Below, in pieces: positions 28,588 to 40,462 of a stretch of DNA of 64,000 bases. The notes beneath the pieces are model-generated. The model saw only the letters and a list, made by a program, of their open reading frames with translations, did no database searches and was not told the DNA's origin. The translations under genes were made by a program, and so were the position numbers. Each line of letters starts with the position of its first letter. The first letter of the stretch is position 1. Source of the DNA: Earliella scabrosa (Eukaryota > Basidiomycota > Agaricomycetes > Polyporales > Polyporaceae); NCBI GenBank assembly GCA_022605405.1, contig JABYQQ010000005.1, positions 682,001-746,000 on the forward strand, written 5' to 3'.

Positions 28588-29949
28588 ATGGGACTCTGCT
28601 TCTCCACGCCAAAGTCAAAGGCTCCAAGTCATGCATACATGATCGACCAATACCCCAGACCCGTAGATGACCGCAAGTACGAACCGGAGCAACAACCGCC
28701 TCCGTACTCCGCCACCACACCACCTATCAGTGGCAGGAGCGAATACCATGGATCCGCGGCCCCTTCGGATAGCAAGGCCAGCTACGAACCTGCACAGAGT
28801 CAGCTAGGGCCTTCTGCATCTGGCTCTTCGAGTGCGCCTCCGCCCCGCAGCAATAATCCTTTCCGGACCCCTGAGGTAAGTTGCGTTCGGTGGCGGGATT
28901 GTTCAATTCACGCTCATCGTTGGTGCTCTTCACCTACGGCTGGGTGGGTTATAGACGAAGGCGCGATATATCGTGCAGCCTTATCGCAAGGAGAGCCGCG
29001 AGAACGCACTCGAGACGCTCCGGAAGTACAACACGGTCATCCTTGTCGATGACTCAGGCTCAATGTCTCACGGAAATCCGAGTCGCTGGCAGCAGGTCAG
29101 CATCCCTTCGAATTCCTGCGGATTTGCTCGGAACTTATCCCTCTCCCTTTGTGCCACACCCATACAGGCTCGAGATGCTCTAGCGCCACTGGCCGAGGTG
29201 ACCGCCTCGTACGACAGCGACGGAATCGACATATTCTTCCTGAATAACGAGAAGGAGGGTAGGAACCTAAAGGTCCGTAGCTGACATACTTGTTACTCCA
29301 AGGAGAAGTACCTGATCGTCTTGGTTGTTAACGTGTTCTACGAACAGAATGCCGAACAAGTAATCCGACTGTTCGACAGCGTGACGCCCGATGGACGCAC
29401 GCCCATTGGCGAGCGGTTGGACGAGCTTCTTCGAGACTATATCGACTTGCTCGATGAGCGCGCTCGAGGACCTCGCGAACGCAGGCCTAAGCCGGTTAAC
29501 TTCATCGTCCTCACAGACGGTGTACCTAGTACGTCTCCTTCACATCTGCACAATGTGCTTACACTCATCCAACTCGATGGTTATTTGCTCTAGCTGATGA
29601 CCCGGAGTCTGTCATCATGAATGCGGCGAGACGACTGGATGAGGGAAGGCATCTATTGAATACAGTGCGTCTTTGTTCAGCGCCTTAACCTCCTGACACG
29701 CCGCTAATTGGCTTACGCTCTTTGCGACAGGTCGGTATTCAGTTTGTGCAAGTAGGTGACGATCCGGATGCCACGGCCTACCTGCAGTCGCTCGACAATG
29801 ACCTCAAAGGTGTCCGAGACATTGTCGACACAACGCCGTACCTCGGGGGCGAATTGACCGTGGACATGATCATCAAGATTGTCATAGGAGGCATCAACCG
29901 TCGCGTCGACAAGGAGGGCGCGTCGTTTCTGAAGCAGGAGTTCCTCTAG
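28588..29949 (+). CDS. von Willebrand A domain protein with N-terminal lipidation motif
   Basis: The protein begins MGLCFSTPKSK: Gly2 and Ser6 fit N-myristoylation and Cys4 fits palmitoylation, so membrane anchoring is likely. A low-complexity Pro/Ser linker follows, with a PPxY motif in EQQPPPYSAT that could bind a WW-domain ubiquitin ligase such as Rsp5. The vWA domain has a full metal-ion site: VILVDDSGSMS (DxSxS), TPDGRTPIGERLDELLR (Thr) and VNFIVLTDGVPS (Asp), and ends with IKIVIGGINRRVDKEGASFL. Five or six short introns split the gene. A paralogue follows at 30725. The function of this fungal family is not established; signalling or trafficking scaffolds are possible. Confidence 0.8.
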
Positions 29950-30724
29950 TGGTCAGCGTTCATTGGGACTACGATCCAGCGATACCCCGGGACTTGGCGA
30001 CATCTCCATTTCCTCTATGTGTGAACATTTTCGTGCTCCTCGTCGGTCGATGCTTTGCCTCCTACGTTGTCTGTTCTCGTTCATTCACATGTAGCCCTAC
30101 AGCGGAAAGTCATGTAACGTCTCAAAGAGTTGCCGTAGCACCTACACTAGCCCAGCCAGTACTTAAATACACGTAGATACAACGCCATAATGTTTCAAGT
30201 TCCAATCAACAGGGTGAAGTTCGGACTCGGAGTCATTTTCTGCGAGCATCGCTTCTCCGTACTGGTCTTCATCTGGCTAACGGATACTGGATATAGCTGT
30301 TCGATCACGATGTCAACCTCGCCATCGCATATCCTGCTCAGACGAGAAACCGGATATCCTGATGTTGAGGACTACTTGCCGCCGATCTTGCCGGTCGGAG
30401 CTCGAGGGCTGTGCCAGTACACTTCCGACAGAAATGGAGGCGATGGTGCGGCACTCGCCAAAATGCCAAAGGTGCCTCTTCCTGTCTTACTGCACGGCGT
30501 TGGACAAGCGTTACCCCTTACGCCCAAACCAACCGGTGTACATTCCACCAGCGGATATCCAGGCATGCGCCGGTGACCCGTCGCCTAGTTAACCGGGACA
30601 TGCACAGCCTGAGCCCCTCAGAGTGCAAACTTGAACAAACTTGAACCTCAGCCCAGTACTATAAGGTCGGCCTTTGAAGCGACCTCCCGCCACCAAACAC
30701 GCCTCATTCTACATAGCGAGCAAT
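29950..30724. other. Spacer between the vWA paralogues
   Basis: The first part is 3' flank of the upstream gene. A few open frames at 30190-30640 overlap one another in different frames and have no domain. A TATA-like TATAAGG at 30660-30666 lies about 60 bp before the ATG of the second vWA gene. The word ACTTGAAC occurs twice in close succession near 30628-30645. Confidence 0.45.
30660..30666 (+). promoter_or_regulatory. TATA-like element of the second vWA gene
   Basis: TATAAGG lies 59 bases before the ATG at 30725, a plausible distance in a compact fungal promoter. No other support. Confidence 0.35.
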
Positions 30725-31818
30725 ATGAATCGCTTCCTCTCCAAGTTCCACAAGTCGCAACCTTCCGAAACCTCAAGGAACCTTCAAGTTAGTAATACGG
30801 CGACGACTCGGACATCTGCCACCGTCGACGTTACCCCGGGGGCCACACCACCAACTCCGAGGGGACATCTCGAGGAGAATGCTCTTGACGTTCTCCGCAA
30901 GTTCAACACAGTCATTCTCGTCGATGACTCTACCTCTATGGCGTACCACGGGCGGTGGGAGGAGGTTAGTATCACTCATATTTGCATCCGCCACCCACTC
31001 TGGATACTTGCCACTGACTCTTGACCCTCATAGGCCAAAACCGCACTTGCACCTCTGGCAAAGACCGCAGCAGCCTACGACACAGACGGGATAGACATAT
31101 GTTTTCTGAACAGCGCACGAGAAGGGAAGAATCTGAAAGTACGCAACGAGCCCGATATCCTAACCATCACAGAAACCTGACCATAATGGATAGGACCCCG
31201 ATCAAGTGGTTGCACTCTTTAACACTGTAACCCCTCGCGGATGGACACCCATTGGGGCAAGGCTGAAAGAACTTATCAATGCCTACATCGACACTGTAAA
31301 CAAGCACGCCAGGGGTCCGCGCGAGCTACGACCCAAACCTGTCAACTTCATTGTGATCACGGACGGAGTGCCCAGTAAGTCAAGAACCCTCTGATCGTCA
31401 CCATTTGCGTATGGCAGACTTCTGAGTCACTCATCTGGGATCTCAGCCGACGAGGGCGACTTGAAATCAGAGGTAGTGATCAAGGCTGCGGCTAAAAGAC
31501 TGGACGATGGTCGTCATCTCCTGCATCAGGTACGTGGTCAGCCCGCATTTGTACATCCCGATGTTGCAAAATACGACTGACTTGCCTTCTCACTGACAGG
31601 TTGGCATCCAATTCGTGCAGATAGGCTCCGACCGGGAGGCCACAGAGTACCTGGATATGCTCGACAACGATTTGGAGGGAGCCCGGGACATCGTCGACAC
31701 GACACCGTACAGTGGGCATACCTTGACTACAGACACGATCATCAAGATTCTCATAGGCGGTATAAACCGCCGCGTTGATAAGGACGGTGCTGGTTACTTG
31801 AAGCAGAACTTCGTTTGA
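30725..31818 (+). CDS. von Willebrand A domain protein, tandem paralogue without lipidation motif
   Basis: Starts MNRFLSKFHKSQPSETS and has a shorter linker than its neighbour, with neither the MGxCxS start nor the PPxY motif. The vWA domain keeps the metal site in VILVDDSTSMA, VTPRGWTPIGARLKELI and VNFIVITDGVPS, and closes with IKILIGGINRRVDKDGAGYL. Intron positions match those of the upstream copy, so a tandem duplication is the simplest origin. The coding exons look intact. The loss or gain of the lipid anchor suggests the two products sit in different places in the cell. Confidence 0.78.
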
Positions 31819-32321
31819 GATCGCCCTTCCGCTGCCGACCGCCTCTGCTGGTACTTCAAGTTCCGGACCATAGGTCATGCCCTTCTGCGATACCCCGCTT
31901 CTTCACATCATAGCCTGCCATTTTTATGTGGCGTCGGCTCGAACTCATCCCAGATCGCATTCAACCTAGTACTAGTAGTAGCCCTAGACTAAGTACTAAG
32001 TGCTCCGACTGTATTGACCCCTTGTACCGCGTAATATGCCGTGTATCTCTCCCTGAGCGAATCATATGCAGACGCTGCAGATGAAGTGCAACCTGGGTGC
32101 TGCTCATGCCACCATCCGACGACAGTGCAGTGGACGCGCGCAATCGCCTCTGGAGTCTGAGCAGACCCGCTTGGGGAGACGCGGTCACGAGACTAGATGA
32201 GGCCGAGTGCGTCACCCGGGCCGGGGCTAGCGCATTCTCACCTCATGCGCAGCGCCGTTGGACAACCGTGCCCTCTCACAGGTCTCTTTCGTCGACGTCT
32301 TTTTCCTCCATCGGCACCGCT
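31819..32321. other. Intergenic region before the M28 protein gene
   Basis: About 500 bases. A CTAGTACTAGTAGTAG run near 31969 is partly palindromic. Otherwise no gene or RNA is recognised; the right part is the likely promoter and leader of the gene at 32322. Confidence 0.4.
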
Positions 32322-35300
32322 ATGAAGGACGTCCACGACATCGAGAAGGTCCCTCTTCTCAACGAAGACCTTTCCGAGCCCGTTGCCCAGCCTCAGCAGC
32401 CCGCTCGCTGTGGCTTCCGACGGCTCAAGGGTCTTATATGCGTCGCTGCTATCTACGGTGTCTATGCACTCGCTTCTCGCACTCTGGTCCATGTAGGCAA
32501 GCCGGAGCACGCTAGTGCAGGTGAGCACCATCACCGGTTGCACGGTCCCCACCAGCCGTTCTGGCCTATCAAGGCATTCTTGGAGAAGCAGAACGTGGAG
32601 GAGCTCTACCTGTACGTCCGTTCCCCCTATTGCGCCATTCCTTCAGCGGCGTCCAATATGCTCATAGTCGATGCCTACACGCGCATCCAGCTCCGTACCT
32701 GACCCGGCGAGCGCACTTCAGGCGTCGCGCGAATACGCGACGCACCCCCACCTAGCCGGTTCCATCGAGGACTACACGGACGCGACCGTCATCCTCAAGC
32801 TCTTCCAGGATGAGCTTGGAATCATCGCTCCCCCCGAAACTCCCGTCTTCCCAGCCGGCTCACCCGAGTCGCGCGCCGCGATCCTCGACATCCGCAAGCT
32901 GCACAAGCCAACAGCATGGATCGACAAGTACTTCCCCGTCATGAACACCCCACTCGACCGTTCCCTGTCCATTCTGGGTGAAGATGGTGAGCCGGAGTGG
33001 GAGGCGGACCTGGTCGAGGATGGCGATCCGCGCGACCCTGAGGCTGCCAAATACCGTGACCATGTCCCGACGTTCCACGGCCTGAGTGCGGACGGCGACG
33101 TAACTGGCGAGGTCGTCTATGTGAACTATGGACGCAAGGAGGACTACGACGAGATCTTGGCCAACGGTGGGAGCCTCACCGGCAAGATCGCTCTCGCACG
33201 CTATGGCGGTGTCTTCCGTGGGCTGAAGGTCGGTAGCTGTCTGTCTGTTGCAGCTTCTAGGCCGTCTACTGAGCACACCAATGGCGTCGGCAGATCAAGC
33301 GGGCCCAGGAGCTCGGCGCAGTTGGCGTGCTCATCTACGACGACCCGCGCGACGACGGCGCGGTCACAGTCGCGAACGGCTATGCCCCCTATCCCGAGGG
33401 TCCCGCACGCAACCCGACTGCCGTCCAGCGTGGCAGTGTGCAGTTCCTCTCTCTGTATCCTGGTGACCCCACGACTCCTGGCCTGCCTGCATACGAGAAC
33501 GCCACGCGTACGGAGGGAGAGAACATTCCCAAGATCCCCAGTTTGCCAATCTCGGGCGATAACGCCCGCAGGTTGCTGAAGGAGATCTCGGGCGGTGAAC
33601 CTGAGGAGGCCTTCCGCATGCTTGGAAAGCCGAGCAAGAAGAAGCTCAGACTAGTCAACCATGGTAAGCCCTCTTGATCATCCGCGGCACTAATGGGATG
33701 GCATCTCACTGCGATGGCCAGTCGACACTCGGGTCATCCCAATCTGGAACACAATGGCGGTCATCCCTGGTCATAGCAAGAACGAGACAGTCATGGTGGG
33801 CTGCCACCGAGACGGTAAGCTGTCGCTTTCGTTCGTGTATTATGTCCGTTACTGGATTGTTCCTCAGCATGGGTGATGGGTGCTGCCGATCCAACCTCTG
33901 GCACGGTCACTATGCATGAGGTTATTCGTGGCTTCGGCAAACTCTTGAAGACCGGCTGGAGGCCTCTCCGTAACATTGTCATTGCAAGCTGGGATGCCGA
34001 AGAAGTATGTGCTTCGCTTGTATCTCTGCCGGCAGAAACTCACTGGGTCGACTCAGTATGGCTTGATTGGCAGTACCGAATTTGCGGAGGACTTCCCCGA
34101 GTGGATCTCCCAGAACGTCGTCTCCTACATCAACCTCGGTAGGTCGACGTAAGACTGCCAGCGTCATCAGCACTGACTATTACGGTCTAGATGTGTCCGC
34201 CTCTGGATCGCAATGGGGCGCCCTTGCCTCTCCATCTCTCGCGCACCTCATACGAGACGTCGCACTCACAGTCCCACATCCGACCGACCCCTCAAGGACA
34301 CTCTGGGACGCGCGCCAAGACCTCGGTCCGTTCCACGGAGGGGTGGATGCGGAAGTCATGGACATGTTTGTGGAGGAGCGCAAGGACTACGTGCTCTCCG
34401 ACTTGAGTATCGGGCCTCTCGGCTCTGGCAGTGACTTCACGCCATTCCTGCAACACCTCGGGGTTAGTGTTTTACTAGTGTATGGCATGCGGGGTTTACT
34501 CACAAGTTGGTCAGATTGCCAGCATGGACCAGAGCTTCGGTGGTACAATTTACGACGCGCCATACCACTATCACTCTATCTATGACTCCCAGAGGTGGCA
34601 GGAGATTTATGCTGACCCTGGCTTTGTGCGGCATGTACGTATACCTGCTAGGCCGCTAGTCCCAAGACTGACGGGTACCGTTACAATGGCTACAGGTCGC
34701 TGTGGCGAAGCATCTTGGCTTGGTCGTGCTGCGCCTCGCGGATTCCATTATTCTCCCACTCAACACCACGCACTATTCGCTAGAGCTTGACAAGTATCTG
34801 GACAAGTACGTGCTGAAAACCGAGATGACGTTTCTATTACTATCAACTTCTGACGCACGTCGTTTACACTCGCAGGGTCGAGGCGCTTGCCGCCTCTTTG
34901 GATGGTGCTGCCGATTTCTCGGGCCTCCGCAAGTCCATCAAGGGCGTGCAGGCCGCGAGCAAAGCGCTCGACGAGGAGAAGGACGAGGCCGAGCGCAAGT
35001 TCCGCGAGCTGCTCGACAAGCTCCCGCACCGCAGCCGGCACGCCGTCCACGCGCACCCGCATGCTCACCCTGACCGCTCCGGACACGTGCACGGTGAGGA
35101 TCGCCCGCGGCACGTCCACCTCCGTGGGCACTGCGGCCAGCGACGGTTCTCGAGCCTGCCGGAGTGGCTGCGGCGGATCCTGGAGAAGATCTTTGGGCAC
35201 GGGAAGCCGCCAGGGCCGATCCGGAAGTTCATCGAGGCGGCAAAGAGGGTGCAGCGCGCGAACGCGCGGCTTGTCGCGTTCGAACGTGGGTTCATCTCGG

Positions 35301-35699
35301 AGGAGGGCATCAAGGACCGGGAGTGGTACAAGCATCTGGGCGTCGCGCCCGGAAAATGGCTCGGTACGTGCTGGATGCTTTCCTTTCGGTGGACTTTGTC
35401 TATGTTCGGTTTGGCGCTTCCGCTCGCTCATGGCTTGCACCGTGCACCCGAACCCAAAGAACTTGCGCGGCTTCGCGTAAAGTGACGGAGCTCCGTGTGG
35501 TTTCGTTTACTGAGGTTGCGAACGAGGCGTCCCGAGGACGTGCGCTGACAAAAATATTTGTGGCACAGGCTACGGAGCGACGACGCTCCCGTCGGTTACG
35601 GAGGCCATCACCATCGAAGGGAACGCGACGCTGGCGGAGCAGGAGGCGAGCCGTGTGGCAGCGCTCCTCGACAAGCTCGCGGAGACGATCAGGCCGTAA
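32322..35699 (+). CDS. Glutamate carboxypeptidase II-like / transferrin-receptor-like M28 metallopeptidase
   Basis: A type II membrane protein: cytoplasmic start [20 protein letters not shown], then one membrane segment ([20 protein letters not shown]), then the ectodomain. The PA-like domain appears as [20 protein letters not shown] and [14 protein letters not shown]. The zinc site is complete: [19 protein letters not shown] (His, Asp), [17 protein letters not shown] (Glu-Glu), [12 protein letters not shown] and [13 protein letters not shown] (His). The dimerisation domain follows. Within it there is an unusual His-rich insert (about 35029-35130, eleven His in about 35 residues). About ten introns. 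Ends [14 protein letters not shown]. In fungi members are often vacuolar or surface peptidases (Vps70/Tre type); hydrolysis of acidic dipeptides is inferred only from the family. Confidence 0.88.
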
Positions 35700-36284
35700 T
35701 GTTCCCTCGCAAAAGAACGAGGTGGTCCACGCGAGGACTGATAGATGTCGAGGCTGAGACGCGTGACGTCTTTGGATTGCTTCATGTGTTCTTAGTTGCT
35801 CAAGCTCAAGTGCAAAGCTAGCTCTCAAGAAGTCAGTCATGTTCGCAAGTGGGATAGAGTGCATGGAGAATGGTAGCGCCTGGTTTGAAGCGAGAGACGC
35901 GCGACGCGTCCCAGCGGGATGACGTCACGCGTCATTGTCGCGGACGGATGCCCGATTGGGAGCGCGCCTGGTCGAGCGGGGAGCCGTCGACTCTGACTCG
36001 AGTCGTTGACGAGGGGCGACCGCTATGCCATCGCCAGCATGGCCAAGGCTCTCTAACGGACGAACCTGCGCAAGCGACCGTGTCCGTGCACTGTGTTTGC
36101 GCCCGGGCACGTCCGAGGAGGCAGACCCATTCCACGGTGATGTCACCTCTCGCTCACGCTACTTCTCGCTCGCTGTTCGGACAGTATATATACTCCGTCA
36201 TGTCTTGCTCTAACCCCAGCAGAAACTCCCAAGCCGGCTCGCACCAACGATTCACCTCTCACTCACACAGCCTAACAACACGCG
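35700..36284. other. Promoter region of the FMN oxidase gene
   Basis: About 585 bases without a convincing gene. Contains a TATA box at 36185-36192 before the next start codon. Open frames read through the region on both strands but lack domains. Confidence 0.5.
36185..36192 (+). promoter_or_regulatory. TATA box of the FMN oxidase gene
   Basis: TATATATA lies 93 bases upstream of the ATG at 36285. Spacing and strength suit a regulated fungal promoter. Confidence 0.55.
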
Positions 36285-38035
36285 ATGGATCCCGAGAACA
36301 AGCCCAAGGGCCCTTCTCCACACTACTCTCTCTACCAGCGCGAAATGTTCAAGCGCGGGGGAGAGACTGGCATCCGTTCGTCTATAGCCTCTCTATTCTC
36401 TGCGTTTGTCAACCTGATACCCTTGACTCAGTCCCGACCTTCTCTGTTCATCCCGATGAATTGCAGGAGTCGACGAAGAAGAAGCTCAACGACCGCGGTT
36501 ATTTCTATGCCAATTCTAACGCCGGGCTAGGTTGGACAGACAGAGCTAACAGGTATGCACTTGCAGTAACTCGCGGCACGACAGTGGCGCGGTCTGACAT
36601 AGTCCACAGAGAGGCGTTCTACCGATGGCGCATTATTCCTCGCACCTGCGTCGATACCAACACGCGCGACCTGACTAGTATGTGGAACGAGCACCTCGTT
36701 ATGGTGACCATTGTGCTCAGTCAAGTCGGATGATAGCGACGATCTTCGGGCATAAGATCCCTGTGCCTATCATGTTCGCACCCATCGGTATCAACAAGCT
36801 CTACTCGTCACTGGGCGAGCTAATCCCTGCTCGTGTTGCGGGCGAGCTGGGTATGCCCGTAAGTCTCCACACTACGCACTAATATAATGTCTTCTAACCT
36901 TGTATTATAACTGCAGTACTGTCTCTCCACCGCCTCGTCACAGCCCATCGAGGACGTTGCTCGTGCCAACGACGAGGGCGCATCTGAGCCAAACGAGAGC
37001 AACTCCGTACACCACTACGATGGTACGCACGTCCTCGCATAGTAGCATGCGTGTCCACTGAGTCGTACTCTCGGCAATGTCCCCGTTGACCTGACACAGG
37101 ACCAAACGGAGGCAATGCGAAGAGCCCCCGCTTCTTCCAGCTCTACATGGGCCACGACGACGAGATTGTGCGTGTCGCGCTCACCGCCCTTCTCCTACCA
37201 TTCACTAACCACGCTCGCGCAGACCCTCTCGCTGCTGGAGCGCGCCTGGAAGTCCGGGTTTGACGTGCTCATGCTTACGACGGACACCTGGCAGCTCGGC
37301 TGGCGCCCAACGGACATCAATATCGCCAACTACACGTTCTACTACCCTGGCACGCCCGGCAACGAGCTCGGCGCGTCCGACCCCGCGTTCATGGCGAAGC
37401 ACGGCGCCGACCTCGCGCGCGACAAGGGCAAGTGGATCGACCACAGCGTGTGGCACGGCAAGGCCCACACCTGGGACAAGATTCGCTGGCTCGCGGGCGA
37501 GTGGCGGCGCATTTCGGGGGGCCGCCCGTTCGTGATAAAGGGCATACAGTGCGCCGCGGATGCGCTGAAGGCGCTCGAGGTCGGGTGTGAGGGCGTCGTC
37601 GTCACGAACCATGCGGGCCGTCAGGTCGACGGCGCCGTCGGCAGCCTGGACGTCCTCCCGGAGATCGTCGAGGCCGTCGGGGACAGTGCGTCACGCCCGT
37701 TGCTGAATTTCGAGACTGACCTGTGCTGATAATTCGTGCGTGCAGAGATGACGATCATCTTCGACTCGGGCATCCGCACCGGCGCGGACGTGTTCAAGGC
37801 CATCGCGCTTGGGGCGCACGTCGTCATGATCGGCCGTTTGTTCGTGTGGGGGATGTCCCACGAGGGCATCCACGGCTGCAGGCACGTCATCAAGAGCCTC
37901 CTCGCCGACCTCGATATCCTCATGACCGTCGCTGGGTACCGCTCCATCACCAAGGACGTGTGGCGCAACAAGGACGCGCTGAGGTACTCTCCCAGCGGGG
38001 TGCCTCCGGGCCCCGGCGAGCATGCGAAGTTGTGA
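36285..38035 (+). CDS. FMN-dependent alpha-hydroxy-acid oxidase/dehydrogenase (lactate 2-monooxygenase-like)
   Basis: Oxidises an L-2-hydroxy acid with FMN. The first exon (HYSLYQREMFKRGGETG) joins to PTFSVHPDELQES as in family members. Later segments are PVPIMFAPIGINKLYSSLGE, YCLSTASSQPIEDVA, RFFQLYMGHDDEI, VLMLTTDTWQLGWRPTDIN, the Lys in RPFVIKGIQCAADALKA, the catalytic His-Arg pair in VVVTNHAGRQVDGA, and the FMN phosphate segments IIFDSGIRTGADVFKAIALG and VVMIGRLFVWGMSHEG. The TNHAGRQ motif has Ala where most relatives have Gly. No cytochrome b2 domain is present, so it is the oxidase/monooxygenase type, probably soluble. About eight introns. Substrate not known. Convergent with the DUF6534-like gene. 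Confidence 0.87.
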
Positions 38036-38237
38036 ACAAGGCACATGGGAGGGCGCGTCGTCTTCGAGACGCTGTAGAGCCAGGCATATATGCATGTCTG
38101 TAGAATCTGCGTTCGGAATCAAACCACCACTCGACTAGCACGTTTGAGATTCACAGCTGAGTGTACTCCCCGTTGCGATTGAAGTACGAGTTCATAGATA
38201 CCGATCTGCCCGTCGCAGATCCGCCGCTATCTGAAGG

Positions 38238-40081
38238 CTATACACACAAACAGCGAATTATCAGCCTACAGAGCACAGAGGGTACACGGTTACGCACCTC
38301 AGCTCCAGACTCTCTCCTAGCACCCAACACACCCCTCGTGCTCCTCACGGACTCCGCCTGGGTGCAAGCGCTCTCGCGCCTCGCCATCTCGTCCTCCGCC
38401 GCGAAATGCACCTTGCCCAGCCTCCCGCAGGACGTTCGTGAGGACGCGACCGTGTCGCTGTCGCTCACCCTGTCGACGCTCACATGCACCTCCAAGGGCG
38501 GCTTCTCTCCACTCCGCCCTGTCCCAGTGGCCCTGCGCACGCACCTGCCCGCACCGGGAGACTCGAGCGGACTCAGCCCAAGCCCAAGCCCCGCTCTCCC
38601 ACTGGCGTCCGTCCCGCTTCCCCCGCGCGCCTCTCTGTCGAGCTCCGGCCCCGGCCCTCTCTCGCCCTCGCCCTCGCCGTCCGCCCACTCGTACCCAGAC
38701 AGCGAACGGCGGCCAAGCGCGCTCGACCGAAGACGCGCGCGGAAGGGCGTGCGCGAGTTAAGCGTGCGGAGGAGGCCGAGCGTGTACGTCTTGCCGGTGA
38801 GGATCGCGAAGAAGAGGTCGAGGTTCGCCTTGGCGAAGGTGGAGGGCCCGCCGCCGGTGCTACTGTGCGCGTCGCGGACGGAGTAGATGATGGCCGAGGC
38901 GAGCATGCAGGCCGCGGGGAGCGCGGCGGTCTCCCAGGTGAGCGCGATGATGTGCGCGAGCGTGCGGTCGAGGTAGGGCAGTCCGGTCTTTGTGCGCCAG
39001 AGCGAGTTGGATACTGCGAGGCCCGTGGGGTTAGTCACTGAGTGATGTATGGAGAAAGGCTGGAGATGTTACGGACGGATGCATGTGAGGGACATGGCCA
39101 TGAGGAAAGTGCCGAAGACCCAAAGCGGATAGGCAAAGACACTTGCGTGCAGCGGCTGTATGCGTTCCCTTCAGTCTCGATCAAGTATAGTGTGCAGAGG
39201 AAGAGCGCACGTCGACGTGGTTGCTCTGGCTTGCTATGGGTCCGACGACCAGCGCGATCTTGATCGTCTAGGGACAGGAGGGGGGCGTGGTCAAAACATG
39301 CGGCGGGATGCTACGGAAAATGTGGTAGGACATACCAGGATCACATTCGCGGTCAGAGTTGTGAGCGCCAAGCAGACGAGATAGGCCAACACCCACTTGT
39401 TTCTTCCTGTCATCTGCGCGCGTAGTCCTCAGCACCAATGTGCGCACGATCAACCATGAAAGCGATAGACGTACCTTGAAGCATCGTATGATAAGAAAGG
39501 TCTCGCACAGAGTGCATATAAGCGCGTTGCACAGGAACTCGAGGAAGTGGAGGCGGTTCATATACTAGGGGTGGGGTCTCGAGCATCAGCGTCCGAAATC
39601 TGTCAGCCGCCACCGACGCCAGGCGATACACACCCAGTGCTGCCCAAGGATGGACACTACCCATACTTTGTAGCTCTCCAGTATTGTTTGCAACCTGACG
39701 AAAAGGACGGGTATGTTAACAGACGAGTGGTGAGGAAAAGCAGACCTACGACGATCGACTCACAAGGAGAAGAGCACGAGCACGCCCACATACACCCGTA
39801 GAACAGCGGGATCATCCTCCCACCGGTCATAGAACTTCTTCGCCTACAGAGCAGCCGCAGGGTGTGAATCCACGAAAGTTCGTCTGCAACCAGGCTCACC
39901 TGAGTAATGATGACCCCTAGACATGACCCGCCATGAGCACACGGTACAGATGGAGAGGACGGGAACTCATACCTTGACACAAATACTGCAAGAACGTCTG
40001 CACCAGGATTGGGCCTGCCGTCGCCTTGTCGGGCCTGCCTGTGCTCGTATCCGGGGCAAAGTCGTTTCTAGGGAAGTGCAT
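38238..40081 (-). CDS. DUF6534-like multi-pass membrane protein
   Basis: The model starts at 40081 (MHFPRNDFAPDTSTG) and leads into a first hydrophobic exon (AGPILVQTFLQYLCQG). Further exons carry FYDRWEDDPAVLRVYVGVLV, then FLCNALICTLCETFLIIRCF and WVLAYLVCLALTTLTANVIL. The last exon has the C-terminal block IIALTWETAALPAACMLASA and NLDLFFAILTGKTYTLGLLR followed by LNSR, close to the end motif of the agaricomycete DUF6534 family. The tail after this is low-complexity Gly/Ser. Six or seven membrane segments are expected. Function unknown; a receptor-like role has been suggested only by topology. Exon borders are by eye. Confidence 0.65.
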
Positions 40082-40462
40082 CCTGGAGATAGGCAAGGGA
40101 CAACAGGAGAGAAACGGATGTCAGCAGCAAACCTTGCGTGCCGACACCACGGCGGCCAGCAAGCTAGGCCGGATCGCCTTGTCAGCCTCAAACTAGGAAG
40201 GTTTGGAACGGCGAAGCCCGTGTATGGGCCGGGCTCGATTGTAATGTAATTCGCTGTACTGTACGTATCGTATCGTGAGACTAATGTAGGGACGCGAACG
40301 CGGCTAGTATACACAGTGACAAACTAACAGACCTGTATCATTATAGGGTGGTAATAGTAGCCGTAGAGATAGACTGGAACAGTGGAGCGAGAGCAGGGGG
40401 ATCGATACAACAATGAGACAGATTCGAACTGAGCGCACGGCAAATGCTTGTTAAGAGGGCGA

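Noticed and set aside
30190..30640. Open frames of 75-128 codons between the two vWA genes
   Set aside because: Three frames overlap, none has a domain, and the stretch is better explained as spacer and promoter.
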